Positions 11,633 through 23,474 of a stretch of DNA of 64,000 nt are shown here, in pieces. The translations under genes were made by a program, and so were the position numbers. How positions within the stretch are numbered: position 1 is the stretch's first letter; every line of letters begins with the position of its first letter. The stretch is from Luidia sarsii (Eukaryota > Echinodermata > Asteroidea > Paxillosida > Luidiidae). Location: positions 2,584,214 through 2,648,213 of the forward strand of contig OX465117.1 of the NCBI GenBank assembly GCA_949987565.1. The letters run 5' to 3'. The notes below the pieces were generated by a model that did not search any database, had not been told where the DNA came from, and was given only the letters and a program-made list of their open reading frames with translations.

Positions 11633-13327
11633 TTTTTTGGGGGGGTGGGGGGTGGGGTTTGTCAGCTCCTTCTGACATGACGCATTTGACAAAATTCAAA
11701 TTGCGATGAGGGAGCTCATAACGAATCGCATGTCAACTTTACGATTCAAATACACGAAAGGAATGTGTCGGCATGGGACTATAACCTTCTTGGTAAGGAG
11801 TTCACCTTACAGCATAACATAAAATATGTCCTTTTTTTTTTTTGGCTTTTCTCCGTCCTGCCATCTGCAGCCTGTGAATTCTTGCTGGCAGGTATATCCC
11901 GTTCTTGTTGGTCGTGCAAGGGGAGGGGCACCTCGTTCTTCCCCCTTCCTCCCAGAAGCCCATGATCAGATTGATTGATTCAAAGTACATGTAATGTCCT
12001 AGGGACGTACGTAGTGAGGCCCTGATTTAATCACTGTAGTCTCAACATGCAATGCAAATAGCATGGAAACAACCAGTGCACTAACAATGTTAAAGCACTG
12101 GCATTAACTAAGACAGCATGCTAGCCATTCCTCAAGATTCTCAGTTTATAGCGGGCCAACGTGGTTTTTTTTTTCCAGTGCGCTTATCATTTCCATAGTA
12201 GAACGACAGAAAATAATCATCATGGCTTTTGTGGCACACAGAGTGGGTAAACTTTCACTGAATAAAACATAGTTTAGTGTCAGCTACATCTTGGTCAGAT
12301 GGGAACGGGCAGCGTGTCTTCTATCTGTGGGGGAGTGACTGCTTAAGACATGGCTCAATGCAAATAGTGCATCACGATGCACAAGACACACACATGCACA
12401 GTCTCACATGCACAGGCTGCAAGCTCCAATCCCAAATAAAATACAAAAATGATTCACAGCAAACATTGTACCTTCCACGCCCATCCCAAATTGAAATACC
12501 GTGCCACGGCAGTGTGAAAACTGTCAGTATACACGGACATATGGTTCATTCAAGGTTAGATTGGTTAGGAGGTGGGATCGACAAAGAAAATATATCAGCT
12601 AAGGAGGCTGTACCGGGGCAGGAACATCCCAAATGGAGCAAGGGAAGTGTGTAAACTAATTAGGTCTTAATTCCATTGCAGAATGATTAGAGGCTTCTTC
12701 TCCTGGGATGTGGGCTGTGGCCGAGTTGAGTCACAACTTCGTCCGGAATATTCATCCAATCTTGCGGGAATTGATGGATTTGAGGGGGGCAATCCCGGCC
12801 CATGTCTGACAGCGTCTTAGGGGGGCTAGTCATGCGCTGACGAGGCAGCGAGCCGGCATAACAAAGCGCGTCAAAGCCACTGCAGTCTGATAATGGCCTT
12901 CACTCAAGGCGACCGTCACTAGGCAGACAGACTGGAGCCAGCAGTCGGACTAAATGCTGCATGACAATGCCTCTAATGCTCTAATGGACTCAGCACAGGG
13001 CCTGTCCGCCCATTTCCTCCATTTCCATTCCATTTCATCTTGATGTACGCCGGTGCAAGTATGTAGCATTTCGCATGTGTAGCCAAGGATAGGTGCTTCT
13101 GACTTTTGCATTTATTCAGGAGATATACATGTACAACAAAATAACTCAGAAATCTTAGACGGTCCATAACATAGTGGAATATCAAAAACAAGCCTCCCGC
13201 AACCCCCCCCAAAAAAATAAATAAATAAAAACATTTTTAATCAATCATGAGAAGAATTTAACCTTGTATTACAGAAATGAAGGGTACCATTGGGCCTTGA
13301 GGAGTAGCAAAGAATAAAATATGAAGA
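11633..13327. other. Non-repeat stretch, GC-richer at 12660-12960
   Basis: A poly-G-rich run sits at about 11633-11660. A 125-codon plus frame at 12277-12654 has no recognisable domain and no clear splice sites, so it is not called. The segment 12660-12960 is repeat-free and richer in CpG than its surroundings. Confidence 0.35.
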
Positions 13328-13432
13328 CTTTCTGCCTTTGAGAAAGGTCCTGCTTGGATCAAAATGTCAGTTCCTCTCAGACCTGTGAGATTTGATTTTG
13401 GGTCTTTTAAGTCAGTATAACCAGTTGCCAAC
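13328..13432 (+). repeat. Family A right arm, degenerate
   Basis: CTGCCTTTGAGAAAGGTCC is followed by a diverged CAAAATGTCAG box and the GAGATTTGATTTTGGGTC arm. No left arm is present. Confidence 0.7.
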
Positions 13433-14910
13433 ATTGATGAGTTGGTCTTAGAATTAAAGAAATAATGGAAACTGGATTGAAAAGAAACCAGTGGAGATTT
13501 GAATCAGGCTATTTGATATCAGTATATTAGTGACATACTGACAGCCTAAGCACTGTCCACAATATTGGTCAGTGTATTCTACCGGTTAGGAAACGTAAAT
13601 GTTGATGTAGGCTTGAAGAGGCTTAGCTATAAATCCATGTCAAGTTGACACATACTAATAACTACCCTTCAATCAATACAGATAGAGGTGGTCAAGCCAG
13701 TCCACTAAAGACAAGCAATATTTACTGAACAGTCAACAGTATTTCAATCAGATCCACTCAATTACTAGCATCCGCTCCAGAACTCCAGCATTCTCAGTCC
13801 CGGCACACAAGTCGAGTTAATACAAATACGGCGAAACACTGCCTGGATTTGGGCATGTTTTGACTGCAAACATTAGAGGAGGGAGGATGTCTATGTAGCC
13901 TTCCACACTGCCATCCTTCAGTGCAGCTTCATAGGTGCACATGTACTGTACACGCGGCACTTCAAGTTGCGATATAAGCCAGCAGATTTGACTGTGCTTG
14001 ACTGATCAACACACGAGCCATGCTTGTGTCAACATTTGGCTTTGCTTCGAACACAAGATCTACTCAGCCCTCTTGAGCTAAGTTAGGGGTTTTCTTTAAA
14101 AAGAAGGAAAAAAATTGTACCAGTTACCTAGAATCACGGCGCCTGATCTTAAATAACACCTCGTGTTATTCCAAGATGGGCTCTGGATTATAGCAGTAAA
14201 GAGAGAGCAACTATTTAACTGGTTGGTAAATGCTAAGCCGTTTGACTGCTGGATTAGAAAAGTCTGTAAACTGATTGAATCAAGTGAAAAGACTCATATT
14301 GAGGCAAAGCAAATACCATTCAATAGCACGTCATTCACATTTGACTTCTCTTTCCAATGGTGTCAAGAGAACTTTGCCAGGAATAAATCAATTTTTGAGA
14401 GCATTTTCCCCTGTCCTTTATAAGAAAAAGTTTCAAACACATGTACCAGTATACAACTACAAGCTTCATACATGCACTAGTTTTGAATAAATTGGTGCTT
14501 TGGATTTGGATTTATTCCATTTCAGTTCTATTTGGTAGCAGTTCTAATTTTCATCATAGGCCCAGACAACACTGACAACTTAAGGAATAAGAGTGCTCAT
14601 AGTTTCAGCAAGGCTATGCATGGATGTGAACACATTGTGGCGAGAATTTGCCACTTGGATTCTTCACCAGCTAACCATAGCGGGCCAAATCAATCGATTG
14701 TCAACAAAACTTAAGCACAAAAACCGCATTCTGATGAATGGCCTGGATACAATTCAATTCCTTATAAACACCTCTATCACCCAATTCAAAGTATTGCTTT
14801 TGGCAATCTGCAAGTTCAATGGCACACACAAAAGCATAAAGTGTTGAAAAATCATTTTGCCCAAGATATCTGGCAAAGTCGAATAGGAAGTGAGATGAAA
14901 CATATACAAA
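13433..14910. other. Unique non-coding stretch
   Basis: No repeat family seen. Overlapping plus frames at 14163-14490 and 14532-14847 are AT-rich and lack splice context. Confidence 0.4.
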
Positions 14911-14973
14911 TGCTGTACTTCAGTAGTATCTGGGTTTACCTGTTGTAAACCCAGATACTACTGAAGTACAGCA
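14911..14973. repeat. Perfect 29 bp inverted repeat with 5 nt loop
   Basis: Arm 14911-14939 (begins TGCTGTACTTCAGTAGTATC) is exactly complementary to 14945-14973, with CTGTT between them. No mismatch is present. It belongs to none of the families here. Confidence 0.95.
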
Positions 14974-16377
14974 CTTCTATACATCAAGGTATCCTCAAGA
15001 GTACAAACAAGGCCTAACCAATCCAATCAACTAATTATACGCACTAGTGCACAAGAGGTGAGTTCCCCACAGCTAACACTTGTACATGGGCTTGGTCTAT
15101 GACCACTAGGGTAACTAATGGGAGCAACGCAAGGGTTTACCCTAACCTCCATGCCCTAACCTGAACCTTCATGCTTAAACCCTATCTACATCGACACACC
15201 ATGTCATCATACAATCAGGGTATACTCGTGTTAAATTAATATTTCATGCACTGACTCAGACAGGCTCATTTTAATATTTCACTGGCGAAATAAAGGCATA
15301 TCAAATATCCATTTTATCTGAACAAAGAATCTGAATTATTCAAAGTTGCAAATGGAGAGTGATAGTGGTAAAGGTATAGATCTTCACTGGTGTTTTATCA
15401 GATACTTGAAGTATCCTTTCTTAGCAACTGAATGCAAGGCATGCCTTACCACTCACTTCCCCAGCCAGCTATGTTTTATTAATTGAAACTTACAGTATTC
15501 CAGCGTGTACATGTAAATGAGTGAAGACTGGCCGTGGGGTAATCTCTTAAAGCGCTAGATACAGCACAGATTGAGTTCAGCTAAGGGCAAGCAAGGTTCC
15601 GATGTTCAGCCCTTGTAACATACACCCAAGGGTCCTAACCGTTTCACACTCCCTCTGCACGGCCGCATCATACTACAACCTGTCAAATAATATATTTATG
15701 AATGTCTCAACACAAGCCAGAAAATTGAATCTGTGGTTGCTAATCAGTTTTATTTGATTTTGTACATGCTCAAATACAATACCCCCCAAAAAAAACTGTT
15801 CAAAGCAAGCTAAAAGATTAAAGGTCTACAGAAATAGGATTTGAAAAAGAGCTAAAAACTCTCCTTAGGTAATATTCACAATATAATCAATACAGGATTG
15901 ATTTTTTAATATTTTGTTAGCGCCTAATTTCCCCACCCCCCCCCCCCAAATTGAAAAAAGTCAATTTTCCCCCTGTGAGCATGTGACGTCACATACAGAC
16001 CAAAAGCAGCCGAGTGAGGGGATCGAAATGCTGAGACGATAAAGTGCGCTACTGCGCATGTGACAATGCAGTATTTACGGCTGATAGACAATAGAGACAA
16101 TGCAGGCCAGTGCAAAGCGCACGACCTCAAGGCTGACCACACATTCTGTATTGGACGTAGTACATTGGTCTCCGCAAAGTGGGGGGGCACAATTTTCGGA
16201 CCAAAATATAGCTATTTTTTTTGCTAAATTAATCATTTTTGGATTAAAAAAGGATAGACACATTGGGTTTTATAACAATACCGATTTATTTAACCCCAAG
16301 TTAATTTTGATTTCTGTATGTACCTTTAAAGTCATATGTAAAAAAGAAAGTTGCTGCCTGTTAAAATGATGCAGAGA
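14974..16377. other. Unique stretch with CRE-like palindrome
   Basis: The 14 bp palindrome ATGTGACGTCACAT lies at 15981-15994 and contains the CRE core TGACGTCA. A C run is at about 15937-15949. The CG-richer part 15960-16180 may be regulatory, but no transcript start can be assigned. Confidence 0.35.
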
Positions 16378-16505
16378 CTCAGATGATGAAGCCAGACATT
16401 TCAATCCTAGCAGGACCGTCCTAAAAGGTAGGTGTCTACTATTTACAAAGGTCCTGCTAGGACAAAGATGTCAGGTCAGGTCCTCAATATTTTTGAGACT
16501 GTAAA
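16378..16505 (+). repeat. Family A hairpin, degenerate
   Basis: Inverted arms at TTTCAATCCTAGCAGGACC and AGGTCCTGCTAGGACAAAGA, with a diverged loop. Confidence 0.7.
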
Positions 16506-17488
16506 ACATTAACTTGAATCTAAAACTTGTATTATGTGCATAAACATGTATGTGTTCAAGTTGGCTTTTGAAAAAAAGTCCACAAACAAATCCAGATTTG
16601 TCCGCTGGTTTATAAGACTTATTGCCCATAAAACTCTGATTTTCAGAGGATATAAACCTATTAGAGGTGCAAACTCCATGGAAATTTACTGTAGTGTAGC
16701 CTTTTTCTCTCAGCAAAATGAAGCAGTGCGTTCAATAAGTCACAGGGATATTGAGTTCAAGTCCAATTTGATGAAGGCATCGCAGGAGATTACTTAAAGT
16801 TGCAGGCGAGACAGACGAAAATGCAGAGAATATTGGTGCATGGAGACGAAGTAATACAAACTAAATTGTTGTACTTACCGTCTAAATTGATTTTATGTAT
16901 GCACTGGCATGAGCCTAGCAGTGTACTTGACTTCTGAGCGTTATTGGAGGTATACTGTCTTACGTGTTGTTGATTTGGTTCATGAGTATGGTAAGTAACC
17001 AACAAAAAAAACAATTTGGAAGAGAAAAAGCAATGAAGATCTCTAAACAGATAGACTAGCAGTCCATGCATTGGGCTGAGGAGGGGAAATGACGGCAGAG
17101 CTAGGAACAGCAGTCAGCTAGTGCTTGCCTCAAGGGTAGACTGATTAGACTGAGCAGCAGTAGGCAGCCATGGGATGAACTGCCATGTGTAGACACAGTC
17201 AAATCTACAGATTATTGCCAATTCCACATTGGTTATTGCTGCTCACCATATGGTGCACTCGCTCAAAGCAAATGGCAAATGAGAAAGAGTTCTGAGCGGA
17301 CTAGTTCTTTGCGGAGAGTGGAATGGCGGGTCTTGTAAGTATTTCATTACCTGCCATTCTTCCCGAGACTTTTGCTAAATGTTGATGAAATCAGCCATGC
17401 TATTTGACATATGAAAAACGTACTACACTGTCTAGATTTGCAGAAATGGCAAAATAAAAAAAAACACTCTATGACGATATCTGCTAAG
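16506..17488. other. Unique non-coding stretch
   Basis: Opposed open frames at 16534-16797 and 16471-16716 shadow each other, and neither looks like protein. Nothing else is recognised. Confidence 0.4.
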
Positions 17489-17839
17489 TTTAAAGGCTGA
17501 TTGCCAAAGTTTGTTTGTTAAACCAATAAACATTCCAAAAAAGCAATTTACTGCGAAGGTTTTAGCTCAAACGGTAATCTGAGAAAGTAGAAAAATGCAA
17601 TAAACACTCATGGTTTACGCACCGTTCTGTAGTGTAAGAAATAGTTTATTACTCGCGAGTAATAAACTATTTGTCAATGTTTGAGTGTAGATTTCTCAAA
17701 AAGTACAGCATCCCAGACCATACGATTTCAACATGACGATTCTATCATGACCATCTACAAACTGTGTACCGGTAAATTAGAAGGAAATCTGTGGACATTA
17801 ATGTTTTCCGATCTTCCCAATGTTGTATTGCGCCTTTAA
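17489..17839 (+). repeat. Family D element, copy 2
   Basis: The left end is eroded (TTTAAAGGCTGATTGCC). The right end TGTTGTATTGCGCCT is followed by TTAA. The central palindrome around TTACTCGCGAGTAATAAAC is well kept. Confidence 0.8.
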
Positions 17840-17909
17840 TGGTTTGCAAATTGCAACTTCAGGGAAGCAGTTTGTCTGCAACATCTCTCTAAAAACTAAT
17901 ATCCCAAAT

Positions 17910-18062
17910 AAGGAGGGCCTGACATTTTGAACCTAGCAGGACCATTCTCAAAGGCAGATTCTGCTAGTATCAAAAGTTTCAAAACATCAGGCCCTCCTAA
18001 TTTTTGATATTTGAATTTTGGTCTTTTAAGTCAGTTAAGAAGTATGCAACACTTTTGCATCT
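17910..18062 (-). repeat. Family A hairpin, subfamily ending in CCTCC
   Basis: GGAGGGCCTGACATTTTG pairs with AAAACATCAGGCCCTCC. This is the GGAGGG variant also seen at 35989-36127. Confidence 0.75.
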
Positions 18063-19109
18063 AGGGCTATTACTGTAACTAATTAAACAATTTTTAAAAA
18101 TCCTACTGTTTTTCAAAAGAATTGCCCTAACAAATTCTTAATTTGCTATGCATAGAATATGTACTTGTGCGCAAGAGTGTGAGAGTAATTAGCTGAAACC
18201 ATTAACAATCAATGAGTGCTCCCACATCCTCACTAGGAAGTACATGTATCATATATTCTGCCATACAACTTACAAGGCACCAGGTGCAATCTGAATAATG
18301 TAATTCCGAAACTGAATATCAAAACGGCAAAGTCACATTGGATTTATTGATGAAACATCCTTGAATTGTATGGGATAAAGATTCTATTGTAGCATTGTTT
18401 ACTTGAGTGCACTAATCCAATTAGTCACAAATACCATGGAGTCAGTGAATGTCATGGTAACCTTCTGGAAATTCTTGTGAAGAGATTGAGAACAAATCTA
18501 CAACAAAGGGGCATGTTTATGAGAAGGAAAAAAATCCAGCTATCCTATGTTCATGTGACATGGTTGCCCCTTGTCTGGTTAATCCTATAAGTAGCCTGGA
18601 TCTGTGCCGGACAATAGCTACACTGTACCTTCTTCATTTGTAACAATAGCGCACGGGTGATGCATTGTGAACATTTAATGCAATCTTGGCAAGGTAACAT
18701 TCTCAGGACTACCCCCTCCACACCCCCATATCGATTGGCCGGATCAATACCAGCTGTAACTTGGGACTGTACGGGCAATGTGCAGCCTGCAATGTTCACT
18801 AGTACACACACTCCTACAATCTTCACTGCACAATCACGTGCAATGTTCACCGCTCATATCAAGTTTCCACAATCATTAGAAACTTCACCTGCCTCGAGCT
18901 TTGACCACATAAAAGCTTTCAAATCGTGAACAGAAACACGAAAATCTCAGTAGCACAAAGTTACTTCACTTATAGCAAAAAAAATCACTATCAACAGAGA
19001 TGCAGTATGTGTTGTACAGTGACCGAGCTAGAACAGTAATGGCTGCCCTCATATAGGCCTATCTGTTTTTTGTTCAAGATTTTTATACTTAGTGAAAATA
19101 GCAAAGATG
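18063..19109. other. Unique stretch downstream of the exon at 19914-19992
   Basis: On the minus strand this would be intron of the gene starting at 19992. A minus frame at 18551-18850 stays open, and a possible acceptor TTGCAG at about 18785 would join in phase with that exon, but the polypyrimidine tract is poor, so I do not call it an exon. Confidence 0.3.
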
Positions 19110-19175
19110 TTTAGACTGGACCAGAACTTCACACAGTGCTCTTACCACCTGAGCTACAGTATCCAGCCTGTATGT
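19110..19175 (-). repeat. tRNA-derived SINE fragment with internal deletion
   Basis: On the minus strand GGCTGGATACTGTAGCTCAG carries the A-box region and is soon followed by CTGGTCCAGTC, so the anticodon-arm part is missing. Confidence 0.55.
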
Positions 19176-19913
19176 GGTGGTCACCTTTAATAGTCAACTA
19201 TTGCACATACATGTAGGCCAATAATATGACTAATATTTTCAAAATCTTAAAATGACCCAACATGTGAACATACATGTACTTCAAATCAGACACATTCCAA
19301 GTATCCCTTCTGGTTACAATAAGAATTCCTTTTCATTGCAAATCTATGTCAAAATAAGTGTGCTACTCAAGTTACTTTTCTGAACAGAACTTCATCAAAC
19401 TGCTTTTTGGTTGATTAATGTTTCCACTTAGACACAATAATAACGGATGATTCAGATACTACTAAACAAATATTCCTGATGAGCTTTTGGGTAAAAAAAA
19501 TTGAAAACAGTAAGACGGCTATCCCTGACACCTTGTAAATCAAACATGGTTGTGGAAATGTGCATTTTCTGGTAGGATTAAGGTTGGATTGAAAAGTACA
19601 TGAATCGAAACTGCAAGATTGTTGACAATAATAATAGGTCAAACACAATTGGAGGTGTAAAATCACAGATGATGGGTTAGAGCATGCTTAGAGTAAGCAA
19701 CCATGATCCAAGAACTCATGTTAGTTCTTGTGAATCTTGTTTTATTTTCTTGTACAGTGTCGGATTTTTGCTAACCATCAAATTTGCTTGTCAAGAGATG
19801 CATTCAATTGACAAAGAAAATGAGAAAAGATGATTAGCTGACAATTGACCAAAAGAAACCCGGAGTTGGGGAAGTGAGGATGGGGAGAGCAAGAATGAGG
19901 AAAGGTTGCCTAC
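19176..19913. other. Presumed first intron, 5' part
   Basis: This lies immediately past the splice donor at 19913/19912 on the minus strand. No second exon is recognisable here. Confidence 0.35.
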
Positions 19914-19992
19914 CTTGTGCTTGAGATACCTGGACAAAGTGAGCTGAGACGGAGAGCACTAGCACTAGTAGTAGATCTGTATAGTATCTCAT
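19914..19992 (-). CDS. Signal-peptide first exon of a secreted or membrane protein
   Basis: The ATG at 19992-19990 has A at position -3 and opens a 26-residue peptide starting MRYYTD, followed by an unbroken hydrophobic core (LLLVLVLSVSAHF) and a small-residue stretch ending SQAQ, a plausible signal-peptidase site. Directly after CAAG comes GTAGGC, a good splice donor, splitting the next codon after its first base (phase 1). Phase-1 introns after signal-peptide exons are typical of extracellular multidomain proteins. Reading continues leftwards, but no later exon could be supported in the remaining 19.9 kb, so the mature protein is unknown. An in-frame GTG further upstream is unlikely as a start. 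Alternative: a chance hydrophobic frame, made less likely by the combined start, core and donor. Confidence 0.6.
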
Positions 19993-20420
19993 CCTGAAAT
20001 GCCGGCAGGAGGTGGGACTGTCAATGGTAGTACCAGCTCGTCGCACTGAATCCACAAAGCATGAGTTGGACTTTTCTTCGCACGCCGCAACAACATTGAT
20101 GAGCTGCGACTAGCCGGAGTGCCCTGGCTCGTGGTGGGTACACTCGATCCAGTGCCGGTGACTCTTCCTAGTAGTAGTAGCTGCCCGGGATCCTGGATGC
20201 TGTGTGTGTGTGTGTGGTGCGTGAGGAACTACCAGTGCAGCGGCGAGATCTGTGAGTGAGTCGCACAAAGTGTGGCCACACTACAATTAATGAATGGACT
20301 TGAATGGCAAGATTACAACCGGGCATCTCCATTCTGGGCGCAGGGGTGATCCAAACAGTATGGATCGTGCATGCGGCAGCAAGTGCTGCTTTCAACTGAC
20401 AGCTGAACAGGTGAAATCAG
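19993..20420 (-). promoter_or_regulatory. Putative 5' UTR and promoter-proximal region
   Basis: The sequence upstream of the signal-peptide ATG is richer in C, G and CpG than the flanks. It holds a GT repeat (about 20203-20217), a short run of AGT triplets (20169-20180) and no repeat-family copies. No TATA box is obvious. The transcription start cannot be placed from sequence. Confidence 0.4.
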
Positions 20421-20555
20421 TGCCCGATATCTCTCACTCTCCGCACTGTCTTATCATGGAGGTACTACCTCCATGGTCTTATGGATAAGACTCATTGACA
20501 CTTTAGCTTACACTGCTCAAAATCATTGTGAGAAAAGAATGATTGAAAAACTCAA

Positions 20556-20612
20556 TTAGAGGGCCTGAAGTTTTGATTCTAGCAGGACCTCTCTCAACTC
20601 AAACTTAAAAGG
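20556..20612 (-). repeat. Family A fragment, degenerate
   Basis: AGAGGGCCTGAAGTTTTG is followed by TAGCAGGACCTCTCTCAA. Only one arm is present. Confidence 0.6.
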
Positions 20613-21324
20613 CAGAATGAAAGGCACTGCAAGAAATAAAAGTGTCATGACTATACAAGAAGGAGCTGAACAAAAAAGCTGTCAATATCATCCACACAAA
20701 TCTAATTAATTTGCCAAAGATTAAGAGGGTCTGGAAATTGGATTCTAGCAGGTCACCTGGGATCAAATGTCAGCCATTTTGGCCATTTCCGCCAGATAGC
20801 AGTAAACAATACCTTTGTATTACTTTTTTTTTTCAAACAGTCCAATGTCTAGTAACCCAATCTTCTTGCATAAGCATTAGTTTATTCACTTCTTGACCAA
20901 AATTGAAATATTAAAATCAGAGAAAAGATGCATTAAGGAAAAAAAACACAGAAATATTGCTGATGTAAATGACCCAAATGCAGGCCTCATAAATGTGAAG
21001 GATCCGATAAAGTTGGAAATATCAGAGGCTTTCTTAATTTTTGAGAACTAATTTAGGAATGATTCAGAATTCTGTCATCCTACAAAAAAAAAAGTGATGA
21101 GACAGCAAGATTGGTACTGCATTACTCTGATGGTGTATAACACTCATTGACAGGACGTTTATATCAGGTTCACATTAATATCATCGATAAAAAGTGCAAC
21201 TGCTTACAAAATTATGATGACCCAGCAAGAAGTACTGTCAATGACTTTAAGGCCAAATTAATGTTTCTGCCAACTCAGCTGTATATGTAATGCAGAACCA
21301 AATTTATCAACAATTTTTTTTTCA
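20613..21324. other. Mostly unique stretch
   Basis: Contains a very weak A-like segment near 20725-20790. No gene seen. Confidence 0.35.
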
Positions 21325-21435
21325 CACTAATAGAGTAGAGGGCCTGATATTTCTGTCCTGCTAGAATCAAAACGTCAGGCCCTCTATAGATTTGCATTTT
21401 AATCATTTCATACAGCATCACGTTTCCAAGATTTT
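21325..21435 (-). repeat. Family A short hairpin
   Basis: AGAGGGCCTGATATTTCTG pairs with AAAACGTCAGGCCCTCTA. The central loop part is nearly gone. Confidence 0.7.
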
Positions 21436-21542
21436 TGATTGGCTTTTAGGACGACGCAGCCACACTGCAATATTGCCTATATTAATACCTATATTATTTG
21501 ATGTGTGGAAATAAACATTTAATTTAATTGAATCTTTCTTTC

Positions 21543-22223
21543 TTAAAGGCCCTATACAACATCAGTAAAGGTCAAAAGATTTCCACAGTTTGTGTGTTAA
21601 ACAATTAAACATTCAAAAAAAGAAATCCTGCGAAGGTTTTAGCGTAAATGGTAATCAGAGAAAGTAGAAAAAGGCAAAAACATTTGTCACACCGTTCTGT
21701 AGTGTAAGAAGTGTTTATTACTTGCGAGTAATAAACTATTTGTCAATGTTTGAGTAAGGCCATTCCCACTACGAAATTAATCATAATTTGAACCGCGATT
21801 TAAAAACTGGGGTTTTTTGGTCGTGTCCACACAGGCCAAATAATCGCGAGCCGATTGCGGTTAGCATGTTAGCGGAGCATTCCCACACACATCGTGTCGC
21901 AAATAAACGAAAAAAATTGAAAAAATCTCTCTTAGTGGCGTCCAAATCGCGATTCAAATACTACTAATAATCACGTTTATTGTGTCCCCACACGCAAAAA
22001 AAGTGGAGTTTGAATCGCGATCTAAATCGCGATCCAAATAATCGCGTTTATTTGGTGTAGTGGGAACGGCCCTAATGAATATTTCTCGAGAAATACAGCA
22101 TCCCAGTGCGTAAGATTTTAGCATGAGGATTCTATCATGACCATCTACAAACTGTGTTAATTAGAAGGGAATCTGTGGACATTAATGTTTTCCAATCTTC
22201 CCAAAGTTGTATTGGGCCTTTAA
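21543..22223 (+). repeat. Family D element, copy 3, split by family G
   Basis: The left part runs from TTAA/AGGCCCTATACAAC to about 21754. The right part resumes at about 22075 and ends GGGCCT/TTAA. Without the insert it matches the other D copies in length and order. Confidence 0.85.
21755..22074 (+). repeat. Family G element, copy 2, nested in family D
   Basis: Inverted ends AAGGCCATTCCCACT and AGTGGGAACGGCCCT. Internal CGATTCAAAT and TCGCGAT blocks are repeated. It lies in the middle of a family D copy, so it is the younger of the two. Confidence 0.85.
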
Positions 22224-22284
22224 ACTGCATAGAGATATCTATGATTGTAATACACACTATTTAAAAGTGGTTTATGATTAGTAG

Positions 22285-22452
22285 TTTTGATTTAAATAAG
22301 ACTTAAGGCTTTGCATGGTGGGTGAATCAATATAGGAGGGTTTGCGGTGACACCATGTATAAGGTCTCTTAAAGAAGAGGTGTGGTTCTGAAAAGAACCT
22401 GAGTGGTAACTCGACATTTCGAACAGTATGCTCTGGCCGTCATCAGGAGAAA
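22285..22452 (-). repeat. Family H element, one arm
   Basis: Minus-oriented copy with TAAGACTTAAGGCTTTGC tail, ATAGGAGGGTTTGCGGTGAC arm and the hammerhead-like core next to TTCTGAAAAGAACC. The second arm is absent. Confidence 0.75.
22405..22452 (-). ncRNA. Hammerhead-like motif in family H
   Basis: On the minus strand CTC-CTGATGA (22446-22440) is followed by a 7 bp arm pair CGGCCAG/CTGTTCG (one mismatch) and GAAATGTC-GAG (22420-22413 and on). This is the order CUGANGA, stem II, GAAA, then a two-base-pair stem III and the NUH cleavage triplet GTC, with CTC/GAG as stem I. Small hammerhead variants with such a short stem III are known from Penelope-like elements. Catalysis is not shown here. 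An unpaired base may sit between core and stem II. Confidence 0.45.
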
Positions 22453-22525
22453 GTTTTGAATTAGTTTTGGGGAAAGAGAAAAGCATGGCCCATGAATATA
22501 GGATGTCCAATACTTGAATGTTTTA

Positions 22526-22770
22526 TGTGACCCGGCACAACGACATCAGGAATATCCCACCAAAACACTGTTTGAGTAAACAACGCCTGAAGTTAAAGTA
22601 TCTTCACAATTCGATTACAAATCAATTTTGGTATTTTCGGAAATTTTAAGTATTAGAGGATATTATATTTTGATATCATTTAAAAGCTAATGGTATACTC
22701 TTTCACATCATTAGAAAATCTCAAAATATCAAAAGTGGGGTTATTCTTCATTATGCTGTGCTGGGTCACA
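22526..22770 (-). repeat. Family B MITE, copy 4
   Basis: About 245 bp between TGTGACCCGGCACAAC and TGTGCTGGGTCACA, with TA on both sides, consistent with a Tc1/mariner-type TA duplication. Confidence 0.9.
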
Positions 22771-23099
22771 TATGTGAAGTCTCCATTGCCATAACACATA
22801 CACAAAGCATATTGGGAGAAACTACAGTTGGGTCACATGATATACTCTCAGAAGCTTCCTGGAAAATAAACCTTTATAAAAGCAACAAATTACCGCGAAG
22901 ACATCAGGTTACGGGTATATATGAGACTACTGATTGGTTTTTTTCCTAAATAAGAGAGAAAACAAATCAATTGGCTTTCCTGAAATGAATTCATGGAAAA
23001 GTTTAATTTACAATTTTGCGGGTTTTTTTTCCCTCGGACTTTTCTAATAAGAAGGCCTTCAAAATATGTGTGATGATATGTGTCATTGTTCTGTGTGGG

Positions 23100-23474
23100 T
23101 TAAAGCCCCTACACAACATTGGTAAGATCGAAAAATAGAAATTTTTCACAGATTTACATGAAACTTATACAGTTTGAAGACGGTTATAGTAGAAACCTCT
23201 CATTGAAATATTTCTGCCTAAAATGTTGTATTTTGGGAGAAATGAGTAAAAGAAATAGTTTACATCTCACCGAGATCTAAACTATTTTTTCGGAACAGTA
23301 CGGCGTTGAATGCTGCATGTTCGCGAAACAAATGAAGCGGTTTTCACGATTTTCTCGAGACTCGGTTGGCGGATTGAGCTGAAATTTTCACAAGTGTGCT
23401 ATATATCATGCATATGTTGGATCAGACAATGTATGCTATTCTTTGACCTCGACCAATGTTGTGTAGGGGCTTTA
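23100..23474 (+). repeat. Family C element, copy 2
   Basis: Starts TTAAAGCCCCTACACAAC and ends GTGTAGGGGCTTTAC (right TTAA mutated to TTAC). About 375 bp and well conserved, including GAGACTCGGTTGGCGGATTG. Confidence 0.9.

Noticed and set aside
12277..12654. 125-codon plus frame
   Set aside because: No splice sites, no domain, average composition. Length alone is not unusual here.
18551..18850. Second exon of the signal-peptide gene
   Set aside because: Phase would fit an acceptor at about 18785, but there is no pyrimidine tract and the downstream donor is weak.
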